NCBI GenBank assembly: GCA_963070105.1
Contig: OY718806.1
Span: forward strand, 4,051,865 to 4,115,864
DNA: 64,000 nucleotides
Source of the DNA: Litomosoides sigmodontis
Taxonomy: Eukaryota; Nematoda; Chromadorea; Rhabditida; Onchocercidae
Direction of reading: 5' to 3'
The notes beneath the pieces are model-generated. The model saw only the letters and a program-made list of their open reading frames with translations, had not been told where the DNA came from and searched no databases. Every line of letters begins with the position of its first letter. Positions within the stretch are counted from its first letter, which is position 1. A program made the translations under genes and the position numbers. This document shows positions 1 through 41,592 of the stretch, piece by piece.

Positions 1-14764
<14,764 letters not shown>

Positions 14765-17328
14765 CCTTGAAAAACAATGTTAGGTTTTCCCAAATTGAAA
14801 TGAATGGTTTTAGAAAACGTAATTTTGAATTTTGTGTACAATTATGCTGGGGTATCAATGTTTTCATCCCTACTAATAGTAGTACACCATATTCCAAAAA
14901 TTCAGTGACTTCCTGGTATGTATTTTTGGTAAGAGCAATGTCGTATTCATTTCTGCCTCACGGCACTTCAGGACTTTTAAATTTACTCTTCGGAGTAGAA
15001 TTTCTGAAGAAAAAAAACATACTAGTTTAGTGAAAAAAATATCCAGTTAGGAGTGCACTGCTAATGCATGTTCCTTAAGTGACAGTGGATTGATTACTTC
15101 TGCCCTGGAACTCAACAAAAACACGATCGGTAAACAAACGAGTGGCGAGAAGTTACATGGGAAGATGCAGTCTATTGGTCAGTTCAAGAAATTATGCCTA
15201 ATAATCAAGGGCCACTTTCCTGAAAAACCACCAAACGCAAGTAACCTCAGAAATCTAAACCTCCATCCAATCACTGAAGAACAAAACGCGGCCCCTATGG
15301 ACTACTTGTTCTTTAAAGATTTCTTAGTGAAGTGGTAGTAGATGGGTAGTTTTGTACTTTAAATTTCTAACTCTATTTTAGTTCCACATAACCAATCATC
15401 ATCGATAGGAGTCTTACTCATTCTTTTTTTAACGCTTAGCATATTTCTGATGAAACATTTCTGAACATTTCAAAAATTGGAAGACTGCAATAAATCAGAA
15501 ATCTGTACGTCGACGAATAAACTGACGCATGAAATTAGATTTTGTCTCATGCTTGAAAACAACATTTCGTGATGTTCGTACAGACGAGAGAAGTCGAAGT
15601 TTGTGTCACACTGCAACTCGTAAGACTTTTACGATGTACCTGGTGCGCGGTGCAGTTTTTCCTTAAGGCTGTTGGACCACCAATTTAGCAGTGAATCTAA
15701 AATTTAAAACTTCCGAGCAAAACCTGCTTATATCACCATTTACGAATCGTGATCACCCGCTTAAACAGTGAATGATCGTACGCAACAAGTTAAGAATAAA
15801 AGCAAAAGGAAGAGAAATTCCAGAAAGTCTCCGTATGTTTTACCTGTCGGATCACATAAGAAAATAACATCTGGACTAGCATTGCACTTTTAAAAGCTTG
15901 GATGGGAATAACTGAACACACTCATTCCGACTGTTATGTGAATTGAACGTAGTAGTTAAGCCATTGCAGGATAGTGTTGATTAATACCTTATCAGAAACC
16001 ATCATAAACTCTTCGCTTTTGTTTTGCATTCAATTTTCAGTTTTAAAAGTTTTCACATTCAGATTATCATGTTCAGAGTTGTCTGCTGAGAGTTCCACCA
16101 ACATTAATGGATAACTGTAAAGACTTATGAAATTTTTATTCTAATATATATTTAATTGATTCTAGGCGAAAATGTACCTTAAATATCAGAATTGAGGTAT
16201 TACACGTTTACAAACGCATATTACTCTCCATTACTTAGAGGAATTTTGCGGAAACCTTTTTCCAATACGATTCCATAAATGAACTACCGAAAATTAAATC
16301 ATTTCAACAGACTTTAAAGATGTCGGGGTTCTAAGACATGGAAACTTCTGCCTACCTAAGCTTTGTACCGTTCCCACCGCACCGATTCTAATTTTTCCAA
16401 AAACTTAAGAACGATGCTGTTTTCGGTAAAAGAATTTGATCCTACTGATGTACAAAGACAGCAAGTCTAGGTCGATTCATCACTCTATAGATGGTAACGC
16501 GAGTATACACTACAAGAAACGACAGCCTTTACTAGTCATCCAAGTTCCGTTAGACTTTTTACGACTCGAATTTTGGGAAAAACACTTCCAGTCTGTTTAT
16601 TCTATAAAATTCACACCACAAAAAAGCTATCTGGAAGTACAGACACAGAGGCTTCCTGAAAGCAATCACAATATCATTGTTAAACCATCTCTTTAATTCA
16701 CATGTTAACTGCGTCATTGATGGAAGCACTTAACTCCAGTTATTTGATCAAAGTTATTGCAATGAATTTCAATGAATCCACCTCATTATGCGCAGATACT
16801 AAATCGTTGCCATTTCCTCGCATAGTCCCTGGAAAAACTGTTCTGTGGAATTGGTGCCGTAAACGGTTTACGGAGAAACTACCACACATTACATCATAAC
16901 TACATTAGTAAAGTAAACATAAAATAACTGGGGTAACTCAGTAAATTACATTAGAATTATTTCACTCACTAGGTATAAATTTGCATGTAAAAACAATTCG
17001 AGGTTTAAAAAAACATTCCAATACCTTATTTTAGACTGGATATGCACATCGCAAAACCGTATTTCTGAGCAGTAACAACAATCGACTTGAAATCACAAAG
17101 TTCTTCATGCATAGAATATTATTCAAAAGAATGACATATTATGCATCGCTGAAAATAAGTTTATGTACAACAGAAAAAGGTAAAACAGGCGGAAGCAGAA
17201 GAAACTGAACAAAGTCCTATACTTCATATCTGAAGGAACTGGGCATTAAAGAATTAAGTAAATTTAATGCGGTCTATCGATTCTGAGAAGTTAGGGAACA
17301 ATTTTTAAATAACAGCCTACTTACATTG
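14765..17328. other. Intergenic interval upstream of wdfy-3
   Basis: About 2.6 kb lies between the wdfy-3 start and the OXLD1-like stop. No exon with homology was seen. Small plus-strand reading frames at 15090-15338 (82 aa) and 16436-16696 (86 aa) match nothing I know and lack convincing splice context. The interval probably holds the wdfy-3 promoter, any 5' non-coding exon and the OXLD1 3' UTR. Confidence 0.5.
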
Positions 17329-17724
17329 CTAACATTTCGCACGTGCACGAATTTCTGTTTTAACGAATTCCCGAAAACCGACATTTGAGACTACTCTGTC
17401 AATTTCACTCAAAATTTCATGCGAAGGACGATCTCTGTAATAACGCAGTAGTTTGGCAACATATTCAATCCATACACAATTTGTGCATCCTGACCCGCAG
17501 CATGTAGCGGAGTCAGGAGGTTCAGGAACACATGACTGATGAACTGTTCTTCCAGAAGCAATTTTAGTCTGGGAAGATGCTGTCCGTTCAAACTGGAATA
17601 ATCCACTTTCAGGATTGAACTCCTTCTGACGATCCGCTTTTGTATCTATTCGCCGGTATGAAAAAAGATACGGTGTTAGACGATCTTTTTTGCTAAAGAC
17701 AGCGGCAATGAAGACCCGCCTCAT
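17329..17724 (-). CDS. oxld1: OXLD1-like mitochondrial protein (oxidoreductase-like domain)
   Basis: A single-exon reading frame of 131 residues. The C-terminal half has the oxidoreductase-like domain signature PEPPDSATCCGSGCTNCVW followed by IEYVAKLLRYYRD. This cysteine cluster is typical of OXLD1-type proteins, which are small, probably mitochondrial and of poorly known biochemical role. The N-terminus MRRVFIAAVFSKKDR is rich in basic and hydrophobic residues, fitting a mitochondrial presequence (inference). I chose the ATG at 17724 because TTTCAG lies 6 nt upstream (exon would begin at 17730), as for a trans-spliced 5' end; an in-frame ATG at 17754 lies before that acceptor. It sits 615 bp downstream of the srGAP stop codon on the same strand. 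The assignment rests on the cysteine motif. Confidence 0.85.
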   Translation of the reverse strand: MRRVFIAAVFSKKDRLTPYLFSYRRIDTKADRQKEFNPESGLFQFERTASSQTKIASGRTVHQSCVPEPPDSATCCGSGCTNCVWIEYVAKLLRYYRDRPSHEILSEIDRVVSNVGFREFVKTEIRARAKC

Positions 17725-17730
17725 TCGCAC

Positions 17731-17736
17731 CTGAAA
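17731..17736 (-). promoter_or_regulatory. Probable trans-splice acceptor of the OXLD1-like gene
   Basis: On the minus strand TTTCAG (17736-17731) is followed after 6 nt by the ATG at 17724. No upstream coding exon with a compatible donor was found, so a spliced-leader acceptor is the simplest reading. Confidence 0.6.
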
Positions 17737-17800
17737 CATTGTATTTGCAATCATAGTTAATTATAACCTTCGTTCATTGGACAGTTGTAAGCCACATTTT

Positions 17801-17827
17801 AGATGCTGGCTGTCATAGCCAGCATCT
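17801..17827. other. Perfect 11-bp hairpin between srGAP and OXLD1-like genes
   Basis: AGATGCTGGCT at 17801-17811 and AGCCAGCATCT at 17817-17827 form a perfect 11-bp inverted repeat with a 5-nt loop. It lies between the putative srGAP poly(A) signal (17931-17936) and the OXLD1 acceptor (17731), about 65 nt upstream of the latter in transcript sense. No U-run follows directly. Confidence 0.9.
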
Positions 17828-17930
17828 TAAACTCGACAATAAACTTCAGTTCTTTTTTCAAATAAACTTGAAAGTAATAGTAGTCACTGGAAGAGTACCA
17901 ACTACAAAATGCTATTTAATATATAATGTT

Positions 17931-17936
17931 TTTATT
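17931..17936 (-). terminator. Candidate poly(A) signal for the srGAP gene
   Basis: AATAAA on the minus strand, about 400 nt downstream of the proposed srGAP stop at 18340. It is the best canonical hexamer I saw before the OXLD1 acceptor. A single hexamer in AT-rich DNA is weak evidence. Confidence 0.4.
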
Positions 17937-18339
17937 TGTCTTTCGATAACATATATAAGGATATGAATTAAAAAATGGAAAAATGGCAAGACGAACAATA
18001 ACTATAGCAAATCACAAATTTGATTTCAACGAGGATAAACATGCGGCGGATATGTTTCGCATTAAAGCAAATGAATACTGCATAATTCCCAGTAGAATTT
18101 TTTATGCACCAATTTGTGAAAATCCCCAAATGACATGTATAAATTAATACTTTAAAACACCTGTGATATAACCGTTTCATTGATGTATGTTTAAACGAAA
18201 AACGTTACAAACGTTAAACAGAATTATGTAATAGATAAGTTGATCAATGATAACCGAAAAGAGGCTTTTTTTCTGGCTCTCAAAATCAAAATTGACTACT
18301 GTATGTTCCGACAACTGCTGTGGTAGGGCAGAATTCACA

Positions 18340-29503
<11,164 letters not shown>

Positions 29504-31520
29504 CTTACGGATATCGTTAATTGCTGTGCCTGAACCCGGTACTATCATGGCTTTACCGGATCACGGAAATCTGAAATGTTGAGCCGATTGTGATGTGTAA
29601 AACTGATAGCAAAATTCGTGAACATTCCAATGAGTGAGAGGATTTCTACAGTGAACGTCTCAATAGTGCACTGTTGTATGCCTTAAAAACCCTTTAATTA
29701 TAAGAATTCATTTTGCTGCTTTCCAAAAATGCCGTGAAAGCCACGAGAAGCCGACCTGGCCAATCGTTAAGACTTCCAAACCGCGTTGATATGTCCAGAT
29801 TTTGTTGTGACGGCTTACTATTATTTACAAGTTAGCAAAAAAATAGTTTACGGAGCAGTGTAACGCAGTCTTGTTTAGAAGAGAATTTCCTATTGTTCGC
29901 GAAATAATATAAGGAAAAAGAATCGATATGAGAGGTAGGACTATCGGGCGTGGGTGCAGTGAAGAATGCATCCTATTACTCTCTTATAGAAAGCGAAGAA
30001 CACTTTCACTGAGCACTTTGTAATTTGGAACTTCCATACACATCAGAATCACGAAAGTTTCCTATCTCAGAGAAAAAGAGCAGTACTCGAAATTCCGGTG
30101 GTCGGTCAGTTCCCGTTAAATCTGATAATGAAGCCATTACACTCTTAAGTCTTAAACATGCCGAAAACCAAAGTTTATGCCCATATCCATCGTTACAGCA
30201 CGCTTCATTTTCGTTGGCATACATCATTTTCCTCTTGCAGCCCGTTGATGTTCGTCCCGGCTCTCCTCCCTCTCCCGTCCCCCGATTTCCATCCTTCGCT
30301 AGCGGTAGGTAACAGTATCATACTTATGCAGTTGTTTCCATCATCCTAATCTACGACGAGTAGGTGAACAAAATTTATATAGCGCATCTGTAACGTCACA
30401 GTGAAAAATAATTCCGTTCATTAGAACTCCTCGTCACTGCACTGTAATTCTGGTCCTGCAATCTGTAAGAGACAAAATCACGAATCGGTGGAAAAGTTGC
30501 ACCTGGCAAGCTCTTCCATTGTCTAGAAATGGGGAACTCTCATAACACTGGACTAAAATGGAACAGGAAAAAGCACAATCTATGATGAGCTTTTTAGCAG
30601 TGCTCTGCACGGCGAAATCCAATCCCGGAAGGACGAGATAAACAACACTAATCCACCACCCTGTTCTTCACAATTTTTTTACACACATAACATGAAAATC
30701 CAAACTGTTGCTGTTACTCAATCCCCAACAGCACCATTCACTTTAAATGAAAGCACTACCAACTCCCAATTCACTCATATAACCTAAACTTCCAATTTTA
30801 TTACTGAAAACTAAACTTTCTCGTATTTTCCTGAACCGGTAACACACCTAATTTGATTTTGCATAAACAAATTGCTCACTTCAAAATGAAACTATGTAAT
30901 ACGACCGCAAGTGTAATTTTATTACAAAAACAAATGGGTTTAAATAAAAGACAAATATAAATATAAATAAGGCTTTCCAAATGCGAAAAGGAAGCATGAT
31001 GTAAACATGAACTTCAATCAAAGAAAATTACAGAAAGTGTGGACAGTACAGCATGACCAGATGCGGGTGCCAAACAACAACTTATGTACCACTCTTCATA
31101 GCTATTATTACAAACGTAATTTGCAAATTCTTACCATTATAATTGCTCACAGTCAATTCTACAATAATGGTAAAAAGCATCACGTATCATCGTTCTCTGC
31201 AATAAATTTCAAAAATGTAATTAAGAAAATGCCAATTTAGGAAGTTTATATCTCCCGGTTCACAAAATGGTAAATTGATAAACAGTACAAACTTCTGAAA
31301 GGGAAAATAATGCAAAATTTAGTTTCAGTAACAAGATCCCGTTATACTGAAAGAGAAAGATGTTTTAGGTGCTAGGATTAGTATAAGTATAGAGATATGG
31401 CGTTTGTCATAGTCAGTATATCACATTACACATTTTAATACAAACAACTAACAAACCATTTTTCCGAATAAAATAATAGCAGTAACAACATATGAAAGTG
31501 AAAAACTGAAAATATCGCTT
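29504..31520. other. Intergenic interval between sec24 and srgp-1
   Basis: About 2 kb on the upstream side of srgp-1 and the 3' side of sec24. Short reading frames on both strands (for example 30025-30312 plus and 30434-30622 minus) have no recognisable homology or splice support. Probably the sec24 3' UTR and srgp-1 promoter. Confidence 0.5.
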
Positions 31521-34500
31521 TCAACTCAGCAAACTTCTAATTTCACGATGAATGTTACACAAATAGTCCACATATGAAAGCATATTCGATGTACGATCTT
31601 CAACCAGAAATTTCTTCATCCATGCCTCTAAGGCATCTTGTTGCCGGATTATAAATAGTTTCATATGTCGTAAGCGATTCATGTTCATCTGGTCAATAAT
31701 GCAACGTACGGCACGTGACCGCGCATTATCACGCTCTGGCACAATGTGCTAAAACATATTTATTTAGTGAATGAATAGTATGAAAGAATAAAACTGATGA
31801 TTCAAACTTCCAGATGAATCATTTCAAAGACAAACATTCTCCACGTTGAGATGTGCAACTGAGTTGGAATTAAACACATCTTGAACCCAATCCTGCGGCA
31901 CCTTTAAGCCAATCCATAAGAACATCATGATACCATTAAAAATTATATATGCTTTTTCTGGAGACAAGTTGTCATAGGAAGCACGTATGCAGACCGGTGC
32001 TGTTATCTGAAAATCACTACGATAGCAATCAACAATGTAGAACGCAGTTTTCTTCTGTCCTCAAGGATGGTACAAGGTGCATCAGATAAGCTCTATCATC
32101 CACAGTTATATCATTACCTGGAAAAAATTTAAATGAATACCTCAGCTGTTCGCTGCTCAAGAATCAAGTCGGAAATAGGAAACACAGTTGGATATAGCAA
32201 AGTTAGTGCATCTTCTGTTCTCAAGGATGGTACAAGGTGCATCAGATAAGCTCTATCGTCCACAGTCATATCATTACCTGGAAAAGATTTCACCGGCTTC
32301 TTTCCGAACGGTAATAAAACCAGTCTTTATTTTAAAAAGGAAAAAAGATTTAATCCATTTGAACGGTTATAAAAATTGATGTATCGTAGAGAGTATGTAA
32401 CTGGAAACTAACCCCCGTTGAGAGCATCATTCTTTGTTATGCAATTTGCGAACAACGGCAGAAGTTTCAAACATTCTGGTAAAATAAGTTGCCCAAGAGG
32501 CGCTTGTTCACTGCATTTTTCACGATATGTTGCTAGCATCTGAGCACAACGTGCATTTACCGCTTCCCGCATTTCTTTAGGAGATTTGTCTCTCAAAAAA
32601 TATTCCGCTGAAAAAGTGAATAATAAACAGTAAAACTGGAAATGCGTTTGAAATAAAGGGTCGAGGTTGTTTTACCTTGCTTGAAGAGGAAAGACGTCAA
32701 ACAATCCAAATCAGCAACACGATAAAGCTGATTGTAATCCGACGAAACAGCTAAAGCCAGATTGTGGATACGAAGTCTTCTCTGTCCGCTGCATGATGTA
32801 AATAGTATAGCCGTCTGTAAGTGGGCGCTTCCTTCTGGCAATTTATCATCATGTCGAATTTCTACATGAACTGCCTGAAAGTAAATGTTAAAGAAATAGC
32901 TTCGCAATATTGCTATTGAAGGTTGAAGAAAACTTTTTTACAACAAAAATTCACTTTATCACAATCAATGGCACCCATTTCCAGGTCCGTGCTATTATCC
33001 ATAAAGAAAGAACCAAAGAAACCGGTTGGCCGCAAACCTGAAAGTAACGATTAGCATGTACAGCCATTGACTATTATTTTGGGTTGGAAAATAAAGCTGT
33101 TTTGAAATTTTGTAATTATCTTCCGAATGCCAACAAATCGAAAAATGAAACTAATACTTACCAGTGGATGTACGTACTCTTATCATTACGTCAAACACAA
33201 TTTCACGACTTATATCGTGTGAAAGATCTGCCAAGAAACGCTCGCTATCTTTCTGAGTCTGAAATAATATTGAATAAGCAATCGAAGCATTAGCCAGTAA
33301 TTCATCTCAAAAGGTACAAGAACAATTTACTATGCATATCATATGCAAAAAAAACTACATTAACTACAACATACTTCAAAGTACTGATATTTGTATATGG
33401 AACCACCCGTTAGAGAGCAAACGGGTGAAAGTGATGCAACATCCACGAAGGAATTTGGGAACAAGAACAAATCTACTGCGCAACCTGCTTTCACACATTC
33501 TTCGCCTAACTTACTGTAAAAATCGATGTGCGGTTGCAAAATAGTCTGAAATAAATACCGTACAGCAAATGAAAATACAAAAACCTGTCACATGTGCAGC
33601 TACAGCAAAATAGTACTACTACAAAGGCTTGCAACAACGCAAGTTCAACATGAATCAAAATTAAGAAAACTTTCCTCCAGCAATTAAACTTTTAACATTA
33701 CAAAATGTCGAATAAAAGACTAATCAAACTACTAGTTGAACTAAATTAACCTTTTCCTTGTCTGTTCCAAGCAGCTTCCGATCGTCACGATTTTTCAACT
33801 TTCCAGGTGCATCCAACAACGGCAAATTAGTATGGAATATGAATAATTTGCCTGCTCTATCAGCACACTGAAATTGCGCTTGGTATGAAGCCGCATGAAT
33901 ATTACAACTGCGTATGGTAAAACTATTAGTCGTAACGAAATTCAAACTAATGGAAAAAATCGTGCATACTTTTAATGCGTCCAGACCAGCTTGGATAACA
34001 GGACCAAGCATTGTTTCAGTAATTCGCGTGTCGCCAAAGATCTTTTCAATTTCGTTCAGCAAGCTCAAAAAATTTAAATGAACAACTGTAGTGGAACGAA
34101 CAAAATTTCAGCATTGATGATTGCTTATTTTACGTAAAATTATCTACGATACTGACAGTAATCATAACATGATGTGTTATTTCTTCTTAAAAAGTTAAAT
34201 TTTGTAGAAGCAAAGCAAAAATATGTTCCTCATATTTTAGATACGACACAAAAAACTTTGGTAGATTTGACGGTTATGTCCCTCTGAATCAATAGCCGAT
34301 TTAATTCCTACCTATTCAGCACAACATCAGCCTCTTCCAACGTCACTAAAAATCCGTCCACCAGTGGAACAAAAACATCGTTCACGTCCCCAACAACCAA
34401 CATTTCGGGTTGACCTATATGACTTTTCAGATTATAGAAATGAATAGTCTGATCGTATGTTGCAAATCCAATGCGCAAAGAAGACTTCGCCTGGCCCATT

Positions 34501-37500
34501 TCTCTGCAAACTTTTTTATGATAGCTAAAAAAAATTTTCAATTTATAAGAGCAGACTTTTGATTTCGATTTGCATTAAAAAGTATAACCAAAAGTTTATC
34601 TCTATACTCATTAAAAACTCATATTTCATTACATAAATGAAACGAACTTGGGCAAATTGTTCAACAAATTTCGAATATTTCGACAAAATACTGATACAAG
34701 GCCACACTGAACTGCATAATATGACACATCCAGCATAAAAATGAATGCAGGTTCTTTTGGCTTCAAACCATTCTGTAATAAAGTTAAAAATGCAAATAAA
34801 TTAAAAATACCAATGTTTCATTACACTTGAAACATGAAAATGAACAATTCATGAGAAAAGAAACCTTGCAATAGGGTTTCGTTGCAATAAGTTCATAAGA
34901 CCCAAGGTACTGTTCGGGACGGTGCTGAATATCAGTGCGCCGTCCGACGTGATCCAAATGAGCGAAATACGACTCATCCACTAGAAATAAAACAAATAAG
35001 ATTACTGGTAAGGCCAATTTATTATTCGATTTTTAGAAGGAAATGATTATGAGCTCACACCTACCAGCTGTGGATGCAGAGCAAAAAGGACATTTGAAGC
35101 GACGACCACCATCTTGAAATTCCATAAACGGACACATATAAGCTTTACAACGATGACATCTTACCGGACCCAATTCTCCAAGATCTACGATGGGAGGTTG
35201 CATCTGCAACATGTTTCACGAAAGATATTATATGATTAACAAAACTTGAAGAAAAAAAATCAATAAAAAAATCGTTTAATAATCAGTTAACTAAAAAGTA
35301 AGTCAAGTAGTTCGAAATAAACCATCAATAGCGATTGTGCAAGTGTCTCCCTAAAATCAAATGCTGTTGCAAAACTCGAAAAAAGATCAAATTATAAATA
35401 CAAATATATAACTTAGTTTAGCTCGAATTTCTGCTTATAGTTTTAACAGTTCAAATGCCAAACTTAATGATAAAATAACGCGCCTCATTCGAATGCAAAC
35501 GCGCAAATGGAGTAATAGCGACTGCAAATGGTATCTGTGAACTTTTTAACATATCAGATGATGCCGGTGCAACATAGAGCGTAGAACGCATAAATTTCGG
35601 ACTACAAATGCCTGAAAACTGGTAAGGGAGAGAATTAAATGTATTTACAGGCCGTGAGTTCATCTGTTTATTTAAAGGATAATGAAATATCAAATGATGT
35701 AGGACATGATTAAATGGTGCCGACAGTGGATGCAAGCTGATTTTTTCAGAGGACTTTCATGAAAATTTTTCAATTTCCTACATCATTTCAGAACTAAAAA
35801 AAGACTATCAAACCCCACTCCATACCCTGATCCTGAGCAATAAACTCAGTTGATGTCAATGGCGGATGCTCAGCTGTAGGATAACCGGTAGGAAATGTCC
35901 CACTTTTTGTTGAACGGTCTTCTTCGATTACTTGAACCTAAATTCAAAATATTTGGAAAAGTTTGGAGAAAAATAAAGATTTTAACACAAATACCAGTTT
36001 CATCCATTTCGAAAACTTTATAAACATACCACACTTGGCATCAGATTTGGATCCAAACGAGGTTTCTGCTGATATAATCCTGTAGCAGGTGGTCCCATTA
36101 TTTCTCCATGCATAGAAGGTCCAGCACTTCCAATGCTACCAGTACCATAATTAGCAGCTTGCGCGCCTGCCACTGATAGAAGGCCAAGAGATCCAGAAGG
36201 AGGACTACTACATCCTCCAGGCATTTGTGGAGGAATAGGCATCTGTGCATCATTGTTACCAGCAGGTTTTGGAAAACTACCTATCCCTGTGGTACCACTA
36301 AATGTTGGATGTTTTAGTGCAGTTTCACCTCCAATTACCATTGGTGCAGCATTATGGGCAGAAGCGCCTAAATACCGTGATGTTATAGATGGATCTGACG
36401 GTGGCATAATTCCCATCGGCGGCATTGGTGGCATAATTCCTCTATTAGATGCTGCTATTTGTGGAGGCAGGTGAGAAGATGGAAGCATTTGTGGAAATGA
36501 CTCTGTACTACTAGATACAGGTATATTTCTACTAAAACTTTGTGCAGAAAGTGTGGCTCCTGCTGGCGCGGCCGTTAAAGCCCCAGTGATGGTAGGAGAT
36601 AAAGAAACCGCAGAAGATGTTAGCTGTGAATCTGAAATGAATTTCTCTTTAGGCTATTCAAAAATCTTATTAAATAAAACAGAAGCAAAGCGACTTCGAA
36701 AAAACAAACTTGCATGAGGCAGGGCAGAAAGGATGCCACTATTCTGCTGTCCATCATTCGGGAAATTGGTGAGTGGGTTAGAGAAGACATGGGGTTTACC
36801 ATTCATAGTCATAACCGATGTTTTACCACTGTTCATTTCTGCAAAATGCTTAAAATTTTAAATACTGAAAAAAATTTCGACAACAGTCTTTATTTTTGAT
36901 CCAAACAATCACGCAATAGCAAGAACCATATATGTAATTCTGCAATGCGAACCAAGTGTTGAAGTTAACTGTGTTGGAAATGCTTGCTGTCCATCAGTTT
37001 GCCCATAGGCTGCTCCACTTTGAAGCGTTATAGTCTACAACAGGTCATGATGAATTCGACATCTCAAAAAAACTTTGAAAAATGTAAGGCAGAAAAGCGA
37101 TTTGTTTTGTCATAAACTGCCAAACTTTGCAAACAAACGAGACACCTGTGGGATCTGTCCATTTTGAAAAACAGCACCGCATGACGTTGCATAATTTTGT
37201 CCCGCATTAACAGCACCTGAAACTCATGAGTCAGTTTTGGACAAGACCTGATATATACTTTCCAACTAATCCGCACAGCCTCCATCTGTTGCATTCTATA
37301 TTATTTACCCAGTTAACGGTGAGCGTTAAGGAATAATAAAAGGAACACCTGGATATAGCACCTGTGCACCTTTCACATTATGATCGCCAATCGGCTGCCC
37401 CGCTGGCATGAAGACTGGTGGTGCTGCTGCACGGTACATCTGAAAAAAAACTGATCGAAAACCACATATAGCACATCACCAAGAACTACACAGAACACAC

Positions 37501-37537
37501 GCTCATTTCTCACCACCTCCACGAAACCATTGTTCAT
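31521..37537 (-). CDS. sec-24: SEC24 (C/D class) COPII cargo adaptor
   Basis: Cargo-binding subunit of the COPII inner coat, which works with SEC23 at ER exit sites. Twenty-two exons close in phase to 1112 residues: 37537-37514, 37439-37349, 37216-37146, 37034-36953, 36838-36710, 36631-36030, 35937-35826, 35611-35484, 35203-35065, 34980-34865, 34772-34633, 34524-34312, 34063-33970, 33867-33751, 33545-33375, 33258-33162, 33037-32955, 32874-32676, 32607-32413, 32277-32141, 32006-31836 and 31748-31521. Residues 1-370 are low-complexity and rich in Pro, Gly, Gln and Ala. A zinc finger follows ([11 protein letters not shown] ... CPFC, about 427-454). The trunk has [13 protein letters not shown] and [11 protein letters not shown], and the end is [18 protein letters not shown], closest to SEC24C/D. 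The first exon (MNNGFVEV) is least certain, since ATG 37439 directly after a TTTCAG could be the start. The 35484/35203 junction needs a GC donor. Confidence 0.95.
32051..32130 (-). repeat. Intronic 80-bp partial copy of a sec24 exon
   Basis: Positions 32051-32130 repeat 32211-32290 with about four mismatches, exactly 160 bp away. The source copy is the 5' half of the sec24 exon 32277-32141 with its TTTTCCAG acceptor (encoding [20 protein letters not shown]). The intronic copy keeps the acceptor and reading frame (Ile for Met at one site), then runs into unrelated sequence with an in-frame stop. It looks like a dead partial exon. Confidence 0.9.
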
Positions 37538-37538
37538 A

Positions 37539-38597
37539 TCTGAATGCCAAACGTGCCGTCGTGGCATTACACTGGTACCACTGTGAAACGGATCTCATCC
37601 CATAACTCTTTGGTGAATGCAGTGGAAACGAAACTGCTCCCAAAAAAAAATGAATAGTGATAGCGCTGTGCTTCGTATATAACGACCATAAGGACCGTGT
37701 ACTTCTCTTGAAGGACAACATGATGATGCTACTGCATGCGTAGAGTGCATGCGACTAAAGTAGCTTGTGACGTGCAATCGCAACTTTTACTCAATAATTT
37801 CATAGAACAATTTCGCTGTTTCCACCAAGTTTTAACACCATATCACTTCTTCGAAGTGATAAAGGCCGGCCGGTATATGTCGATTTATTGCGAGGCTAGG
37901 AAAATGAATCATTGGTCTGTAAAGTCGTATATGGCAAGAACATTTAATGTTTTTTTTTAAAACATTCATTCCCGCAACTTTTACTAAATCCAAGCATCGC
38001 TATTGCACATTATTTCATTATTGCCTACCGAATGTACCACCGCTGCATATAACATATTAAACAATGCGATGATGCATTTAGGAAGATTACCAAGAAAACG
38101 CTAAACCACATGCAAGTCATTTACGTAGAAGAACAAATAATCCATCATGCTTTGAAAAGATACTCATATCATCATCACCGACTTTACAGCACAAAATAAG
38201 GAAGGAAGTTATAAAAACATTGCAACAATTAAGTCGCTATATAATCTAGAAAAGAAAAATTGATAACAATAATTGAAAGCAATTAATGACGTAATAACAC
38301 CACAGCAAAACCCTGATAAAACGCATATACGTATTTCTGCTCTTTCACATCAGGGATATTCTCCTTAAGGCACTTTTCACAATTTTGCAAGAACACTTAC
38401 TTTCAGACAGCATTAAATAAGAAATGCTCCAAATCGTGTCTAAAAAACTATTGAAGAAGTAAATACATTGTAATTACAGTAGTAACATTTATAAATTCAA
38501 TGAGAATATGGAATTCTTACTACTATGAGGACAGCACACTTGAAAAAGGCAAACGATGGGAACACATGATTTACACGATTCTGAACTACCCTTTTTT
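37539..38597. other. Interval between the MAPKAPK-like stop and sec24
   Basis: About 1 kb with no convincing exon. It should contain the kinase 3' UTR and the sec24 5' region. A CATTCAG acceptor-like site (exon start 37539) lies just before the proposed sec24 ATG. The minus-strand frames at 37503-37783 overlap this region in other frames and look spurious. Confidence 0.45.

Positions 38598-41592
<2,995 letters not shown>

Noticed and set aside
15090..15338. 82-aa plus-strand frame upstream of wdfy-3
   Set aside because: Not recognised and without splice support; kept only as a note in the intergenic entry.
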